Shown here one piece after another: positions 28,370-35,513 of a DNA stretch of 35,513 nucleotides. Each line of letters opens with the position of its first letter. Position 1 is the first letter of the stretch. The position numbers and the translations under genes are program-made. Origin of the DNA: Ophiocordyceps camponoti-saundersi (nom. inval.). Lineage: Eukaryota; Ascomycota; Sordariomycetes; Hypocreales; Ophiocordycipitaceae. Below the pieces are notes generated by a model, which saw nothing but the letters and a program-made list of their open reading frames with translations, had not been told where the DNA came from and did not search any database. The stretch spans positions 35,343 through 70,855 of the forward strand of contig PDHQ01000043.1 of assembly GCA_003339415.1 (NCBI GenBank), written 5' to 3'.

Positions 28370-31300
28370 GGTTGCTTTTTTTTTTCCAATGAATAGATGA
28401 AGTTGAAACGAACGAGTGTGATAGGGGTTATAACCCGAAAAAGAATGACAGATGAAGATGGGAGAAGAAAGAAAATCAGTGGTAAAATGGCCAAAGATGA
28501 GGTTCAAGCACGACTCGTAAAGATGGATGAGAAAAGGAAGGCAAGGGATAGAGGGACGGAACTTGAAGCCAATAAATACCTGGGCAAGTCTTCGTTCCTT
28601 TCATCAACAATCAGTCAGGCAAATCAATCAATCAATCACAAGGATCCTCATCTAAGCTTTCCGTGGTTCCACACCTTGAGGGCGAGCAATGCTGTTCCCC
28701 CGTCCGGCCAATACGAAGTCCACAACAGCAGGAGTCTAATAATTCCAATCAATGCGTTGAAGAGATGTGGTGGTTGCATGGATGTGTGTGTTTAGATGCC
28801 TGTCTGGATATATATATATATATATATAGACGGACAAGGCTCTGAGAGAGAGAGAGTCGTTTTTGGACGTTGAGACTGAAGCAGGATCAACTTGTTGTAA
28901 ATGTGAGTTGAGCAGCTTCTTCTCATACGTCTACGATGCAGAGTCTTGATGAGTTTAGCGTTGATACGGGCCAGATTCAGTTGGCAGTCGAGTCAGCTTC
29001 ATCATCTGGAGCTGCCCTTTCTCTTCCCCCCCCACAATCACCATAAACCCGTCGGGACTTGAGAATCAACACTTCATTTTACGAGGAAATTGCCAACCCC
29101 CATGCTGCTGTTGTTATTGTCCAAAAATGACCCAACGATGAGCCTCCCGAGTGGGCGGGCGAAGTAGGATTTAGCTCATTGTTAAAGTGTTATGCGTAAT
29201 TTACCGTTATGCTGGTAGGCTTTGCCCGTTTGCGTAATTTGCGGAGTGGAAAGTGGTTCCTCGACGATGCCGTCTGAAACGATGACCGTCTTGTATGTAT
29301 GCAGTATTGATTCCCCCCCTTCTCTCGGCCTGTCATCCATCTTGAGGGCTGTGATCTTCAGGAGCTCTGAAGATCGCTCAGACAGCATTTACCTCCAACA
29401 TTTCTATGTAGTTCCTACACCTCTCATCTATGCGTATGTATCATCTTCTTCTTTGACAACATCATGTTGATGTCAACATGTACATACATACTTACAACAT
29501 ACAACAGAGCGTCTCCTGAATGCCTACAGAGACCGAATAGTAACGTATGAGCCCGCATTGACGTTGACTGTGTTTTGGACCGTGATGCTGTGGAGTCCTT
29601 CGTATTCAAAGGGGAATGACAGCCACGCGATTCTGGCCTTGGCGTCCATCCGAGCCCCCCTCATTAATAACAAGAAATGCAAGCAGATGAGATATCCCGG
29701 TGAGGACGGCGGTTGTCTCCTATGGGATGGGGGGAACGATCAACCGGGAAGAGGCTGTGCTGTTATTCATCCTTTCTTTGGCTTTCACATACATCCCTAC
29801 TACACACTTATACATACACATGGATATAACATACATACATATATATAGATATATCTATCTATAAAGAAGCAACAACGATATCCGCCGCCATGAGCTCCAA
29901 GGCGCAGCCCATGTATGTATGTAGGTACACGACGGAATCCTCTCCGTCGTCATGAACATTCAGGAATGCCAAGTCCGTATACGAGCCTTTGGCTTTTCGA
30001 GGCTGTGGGCACTTGAATCCATGAAGCCGGGGAGACCCTCCTTCCCCCTTCTTCTTCTTCTTCTAAACCCAAATCAGCCTTGTTATTGATCGTCTCTCCA
30101 CGCCTTGGCATCTTCGCCACCCCCTTTTCGTTTTTCTTCAGCGCATAGCTAGCTGAGGCGTGTTTTAATATCAGGACATTGGGCGAAGACGCGACGCTCC
30201 GGCATTGCAGAGTAGTCCAAGAGTATGTACACGTTTACAGGTAGATGTTACGCATGGGGCTTCGCAGGGATCTATGTACATATGTAGGCGGTCGATGATA
30301 GAGACCCAATAGATAGAGAGAAAAAGGTTGGCGTGAAATGGCCGCTCAAGGGCTTCAGTTGTACATATATTGTCATGACAACGCGCGGTCATGGTGGACC
30401 GAGGAGACGCGTCTTCTTCCCACTCACCATCAGCTGGGGGGAAATGTATCGATCGTTCCGGCAACGGCCATCATTCCAGACCAAGTGCGGAGATTGGTCC
30501 GGAGGTTAATAGGCTTTCTTTAATTCCGCGAGGCACAAAGCATACATACATACATTCAGCCGTCGGCTCTCGAGATTCTATTCTCTCGACTCCGTTCTAG
30601 ACCTCCAGCCATAAACCCTTGAACCGGCGAGCTGCATCTGACTTACCAATCGCGACCGTCGACGGGGTGATTTGAAGCAGAGACGAGAAAAAAAAAGCCG
30701 AGGTCTATAGTGACTCGTATCATGTTCCAGACTTGAGGTTCAGCATACATACATAGTAAGTATATCCGAGAATGTTGATAGATAGATGTCAGCCTCGTCA
30801 TATTTCTATTCTCCTCCCCGCCTGTGAATAGGGTGATTTTTTTTTTCACCGCGCCACTTTCTTGCTGACCTGCGTCGCCCCATACATACATATTTATCGG
30901 CATATATATATATATATATAGAGCACATACATACATACATAGTCAGAGCAGAGGTATGGCTACCTAATGTCGTACAAAGCAAAGCATACATACATACACG
31001 ACATCTAGCAAACTGACGCCCCATGGCTTCAACCAAGGCCACCAAGATGAAAATATGTATGCCGGTCAGGACTCGGGATGAGACGCTGTAAGGCGAAACC
31101 GGCAGCGGCTTGAGATGTGTCAGATAGAGGGCATCGGCATTTCCATCTCGTGGATCAAAAACCTACAACGTTTCTTCGCGTCTTGTGATGCTTCGCCATG
31201 GTACCGTAGCATGCGTCCATATTACTCAACTTGATGTATGTATGTATGTATACGTCTGCAAAGGGCAAGCCGTGGGCATCGTCTATTTTGCTGTTGCGAA

Positions 31301-34060
31301 AAAGAGAATCTTGAGAAATGGCATCGGCAAAAGCGAAGAACGACGTCTTTGTACGAGGAGCAAGTTCGCTTTACTTGAAACTTGTGACGAAATCATCGAT
31401 ACTCACTTGCTTCAGACCTCGTAATGATCATCGGCTGATAATCTTGCTGCCTCTATGAAGAGTCTATCTATGATGGTAGACAGCATCGCTTAACCCCATC
31501 TCCCTGGTATGAGAGGCAGTCACTCGTGTGATATACACCAGGAATACGAGCAATGAATTATCGATATAGGTACTAAGAGCGACGAAATGCTTGAAAACCT
31601 GAAAAACAGGCCATCTCCTCACCCCAAAAAATGCTTCAACGACATGCACGTCTCGTCTCGAAGATGGGGCAGTTGGTCTGGCCTTGAAAGGCTCGGCCCC
31701 CCTTTCCGCGGCCCCCAGCCTCATATAATCAGGCCGAGCGAAGTTTGTCGGAGTCACGGCCCTTGCGGTATGTCCGATACTGTCGTTGAAGCTCCCGTCA
31801 CCGATCAGGTGCTGCCGCCGCTGTGGGAGTCGTTGGACGAGGTAGAGCGGTGAGGTCTGTAGCTACGTCGATCAACACCACACCTACACTTGCATTGACT
31901 CCCCAACCCTATGCTTCAGACATGTACCTGTAAGAGGACTCTGTCTTCTTCATCAAGTACCTTGAACAACCTACTAGCCAAATCAGGTTTCCTCCAGAGA
32001 CTATTCTCTGGCTCTTCCAAACCACATACGGATGTTTTCTCCATATCGGCTCTAGAGAGCCCATCTTTACCGCTTCAACGCATATTTGAGCCTACGCTTT
32101 TTTTTTTCTTCCTCTACGCCGATCAAGATAAGAAGGGAAAACATAATCGGATATAGCGGCCCCCCCCCCCTGGCCGGCTGTATCGGAACTAGCAAGGCTA
32201 CAGCTGAGATCTACATAGGTATAAAACCCCCATGACGTGACGAGATGGTCGCAGTCAAGTGATTCGCATCGATCACGACATTGGAGAAGAAGGACTAGTC
32301 GATCGCCTTTGAAGACGGGGAGAAAACACAACCTGGCTTGTTGGTCTCGGCGGTGATGCCTCATCGTCACCAGGCCCCGGGAAACTAAGCAGTCATAGAT
32401 TCACACGCTAGATGAGGAAGACGGCAGAGCTACGAACACATATGGATGCCTAGTTTAGGTTGAAGAAGGAAGAAGAACAAGGGTCGAGATATGATATGTG
32501 GTCCCCGAAATCTAGTGCGGTGAAAAGGCATCGATGGGCTTGCGTCAACTTGGACTAACACTCATTTTGCCCCTACAGTAGTTAGTTCTCACCACGGCTT
32601 CTAGATCATTTGTAAGTGACCGAGTTTTCTTTTTTCTTTTTTTCATCCCCCTTGTTCCTCTTCTTCTTCTGCTTCTTTTTCTTCTTCTTCTTCTAAGGAA
32701 ACCAAGGTGTTGGAGATGACGGAAATGGGAGAGACAGTAGGATCCTTCCTGCGTGGTGAGGCATCACCAACGGAAGTTTTGGTTGTCTGTTGGTGACGGC
32801 GATGGGTGAGTCTGGCGACTGGTGCAATTTATCGGTCTCGGTTACGACTACGGACGTTGAGATGTTCATCGTTTTTGACTCCTACGTACATACATGTGTA
32901 TATATGTGAGAGAGTACGTGTATGTATGTAATGTACGGATTAATGTAGGTAGGTATGTAAAAGGTATGCACGTATGTACGTAGGTATATAGAAGAGAGAG
33001 AAAAAACAAGCCCGCGGAATCAAACGCGGTAAGCGGGCCATGGCTGACGCCCGCTCGCTCACCCAGGGGGGTCGGGAAAGAGAGCTGACGGGGTCCATGC
33101 AGCCCATTGACGAACGAGAGCAGGCCGCAGACACTACTCGACGCCTCTCAGCCGGCGGCATTGCCAGTTATGCAGCATGGCCGAAGCGTCGAGTTTGGAT
33201 GGAGGAGCAGCAGCGAAACTGAGGAGAGAGAAAGGCGTGGACCAGGTGCAGATATATACATACACACATGCTCACTTGGGTACTCAGGCAGACGACGAAG
33301 AAGAACAAGGCTCATCACGACATGAGAAACAACAGGTTTACGCCATCGGGGAAAGACCGAGAAGCTCTTCCATAGCATCTCTTCCCCCCCCCCCCCCCTT
33401 TTCCCCTCACTCCTCCTCCTTGGTGAAAGGGGACAGCTGTCAGTTGGCCAGATATTCCAGCGAAACCAGGGATGGGCTGCACAGCCGCCGGACGTCATTA
33501 TACGCCGGAACGGGGCACAAGCATGTCTTCGGCCGGGAAAACGAGAGGGAGGGGGGCGACGGAGAGCTACCTACATATGTATGTATGTATGAGTGTAGAG
33601 ATGCTGTGCGAGGCCGGGCGACAAGCTTTTTTTTTTTTCTTTGCGAGCGGCACGTCTTTGCGGGCCGACAAAGAAAGAAGTTGTACGACGTCTCTTTGGT
33701 GATGGTTTTGATTGGGGTGGGTGGTGGCTGTGCTTGTTGTACGCGGGGAGGAGGAGTTCAGTCAGAGTCAGCCCCTTCGGTTCGTGGCGGGACCGAAAGG
33801 GCTTGAAAAGAGTGGCTATGCGCTGTAGAATGCGCCTACGCCAAGGCTGGTGTTTCTCTCTCCGAGGGGGGGGGGGGGAGAAGAAGTAGTAGGATCTGGG
33901 TAGGTTGGTAAGGAGGAGGAAGATGATGGACAGGGGGGAGGGGGAGGGGGGGCTGTTGGAAGATGGGGGAGCAGCAAGGCACAGTTTCCAGGGCTGAGCC
34001 AAGTATTACTATTACATATATGCATCAGATGGTGAGAAAGAAAAGCGAAGCGATAGAGAC

Positions 34061-34097
<37 letters not shown>

Positions 34098-34445
34098 GAG
34101 AGAGAGAGAGGGTGTTAAAGCGACGGAGGCATAGGGAGGATTCAAACTAGCGATCGCTTTTTATCCCTCTTCTCGATCCGGCGCACGTCAACTTGGAAGA
34201 GCTTCAATCTTTCCTTTCCTTTTCCTTTTCCTTTCCCTGCAGCCCCCCCGATTTTGATGGGGGTTGCGGCCTGTCTCACGTATTTTCGGAGGCGTCAGCG
34301 ACGCATCGGTGCGGGCGTCTCACACGACTGGGGGGGGGACAACAAGGGTTAATTTCTATGTGTATGTATGTATGTATGAGGGCCGCGGGAGGAGGGGGGG
34401 GGGGGGGTAAGAGGGAAACGGGAAATGGAAACGAGCTCTATGAAG

Positions 34446-34582
34446 AGAGAGAGAGAGAGAGAGAGATGGGAAAAGGTTTAAAGGATCATGATCCCGTGAA
34501 ACAGAGAAGAAGAGGTGGTTCCTTTTTTTTTTGTTTGAGACAGAGAGGTTTGGTTCTCTCTCTCTCTCTCTCTCTCTCTCTC
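34446..34582. repeat. (GA)n and (TC)n runs in inverted orientation
   Basis: About 10 GA units (34446-34465) are followed 90 bases later by about 14 TC units (34555-34582). They are complementary, so a single strand could fold into a stem of about 20 bp. Confidence 0.8.
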
Positions 34583-35400
34583 CGGCGTTACACGTAGCTC
34601 GCCGAGGCGAAACAGCGAAATAAAAAAAAAAGAGGTGGTGAATCCCGGTATTGGAGACTTTGTTGTATCGTATTGGATGCCTTTAAACCTCATGATTCTA
34701 TCGTGTGTGTGTGTGTAAGTCATCTATATGCTGCTCGTGTTAGACGTGGTGCGTTATAGAGGTGTAGTAAATAACCAAGTAAATACCTACCTATAGATAT
34801 AACTCTGTCGATGAAACGTCCATTCTAAAAAAACTACCTACATACATACACCACTTGGATGGATAGGATTCCCGGGAATAGAGGCCGTGACATGACGTGC
34901 TTTTCTATACATACAGCCATCGGCGGCCCGGGGGGTGGGAGGCTACAAGCTCGAGACCTCGCACCGCGTCTCGTCCGAGTACCCTCGGCGGAGAATCCGG
35001 GGATATGGAGTGTGTCCAACGCGAGAGGGAGGTGGTGGCTTTGCATTCACGCCCCCCCTCTACAGCCCTTCTCCCCCTCCCCTCTCTTCCACTTCTCTCC
35101 GTTATCATTTTTTTTTCCCCAACGGAATCGGTTTGCCTTGCCTTGCCTTGCAGAAGAAGAAGAAGAAGTAGTAGACAAAAAATAAGAACTTGGGAATAAG
35201 CTCTTGTCTCTCTCTCTCTGTCTCTCTCTCCCGCCACACTTACATACATACATACATGCATACATACTCCAACACACACAACCACCTAGGTACTCGACTG
35301 ATAGATACACAGGCATATATACGGATACATGTGTAAGCTGTTCTCACTCCCACCACGTTCGGCACCGCTCGGGCTGATGACCGTGATTTCCATTCTTTCC

Positions 35401-35401
<1 letters not shown>

Positions 35402-35438
<37 letters not shown>

Positions 35439-35468
35439 CCCCCTCCCCCCCCCCCCCTCCCCCCCCCG

Positions 35469-35513
<45 letters not shown>
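35402..35513. repeat. Terminal poly-C tract
   Basis: The last 112 bases are C with a few single G or T. The tract runs to the end of the window, so its full length is unknown. Confidence 0.95.

Larger units (their letters stand above)
28370..35513. other. Gene-poor right flank (about 7.1 kb)
   Basis: I find no gene with convincing structure here. The stretch carries a TA run (30902-30920), many TACA/GTAT runs (29489-29496, 29806-29845, 30541-30556, 30926-30943, 31234-31252, 32886-32930, 34366-34379), C runs (32160-32170, 33384-33398), G runs (33866-33877, 34394-34407), TTC/AAG trinucleotides (30045-30063, 32657-32695), GA and TC runs (34056-34110, 34446-34582) and terminal poly-C. Two weak candidates for tiny spliced frames (29860-30024 and 31720-31940) are discussed in the findings. 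Base composition is not AT-rich, so there is no obvious sign of RIP-degraded transposons. Confidence 0.6.

Noticed and set aside
27137..28396. Long plus-strand open frame opposite the secreted-protein gene
   Set aside because: It is a GC-rich shadow with Leu/Gly-rich translation; the minus strand has a signal peptide, cysteine pattern and repeats.

Overview
The window looks like part, or all, of a contig from a filamentous ascomycete (Pezizomycotina, most likely a Sordariomycete). The reasons are short 50-100 nt GT-AG introns, compact genes on both strands, fungal versions of conserved eukaryotic genes, and intergenic DNA full of TACA/GTAT, GA and TACCTAGGTA-type simple repeats. I cannot name the genus from sequence alone. 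Both ends run into homopolymers (poly-G at 30-68, poly-C from 35402 to the end), so these may be assembly breaks.

Layout. 1-2316 is gene-free and repeat-rich. 2317-12903 is a dense block: a Nit2/Nit3-type omega-amidase (-), a four-TM claudin/SUR7-like membrane protein (-), a PhyH/PHYHD1-type dioxygenase (+), a nucleolar-type WKF-domain protein (-), the proteasome alpha1 subunit (+, five exons), the TOR-complex WD40 protein LST8 (+, four exons), a TMEM234-family membrane protein (+), and a poorly known spliced gene or gene pair (-) that no single open frame reveals. 12904-23000 is looser: an FHA-domain protein with a C-terminal membrane anchor (-), an IFRD-family protein (+) whose TATA box abuts a roughly 209-nt C-rich tract, and a monocarboxylate-porter-like MFS transporter (-, five exons, one GC-AG intron). 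A small spliced one-TM protein lies at 25422-25753 (+), and a 407-residue secreted protein of unknown family at 27146-28369 (-). The last 7.1 kb holds no convincing gene.

The genes do not form a pathway or a biosynthetic cluster. Most are housekeeping: protein turnover (proteasome alpha1), TOR signalling (LST8), amide and lipid-type metabolism (Nit, PhyH), ribosome or RNA-related roles (WKF, IFRD) and transport. I found no mobile element, CRISPR array, rRNA or tRNA. The items most worth a second look are the poly-C/TATA promoter of the IFRD gene, the tandem acidic motif and anchored architecture of the FHA protein, an RVxF-like motif in the WKF protein, the frame-broken spliced locus at 12.1-12.9 kb, and the two small or secreted orphan proteins. 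No clearly new multi-gene system is visible.
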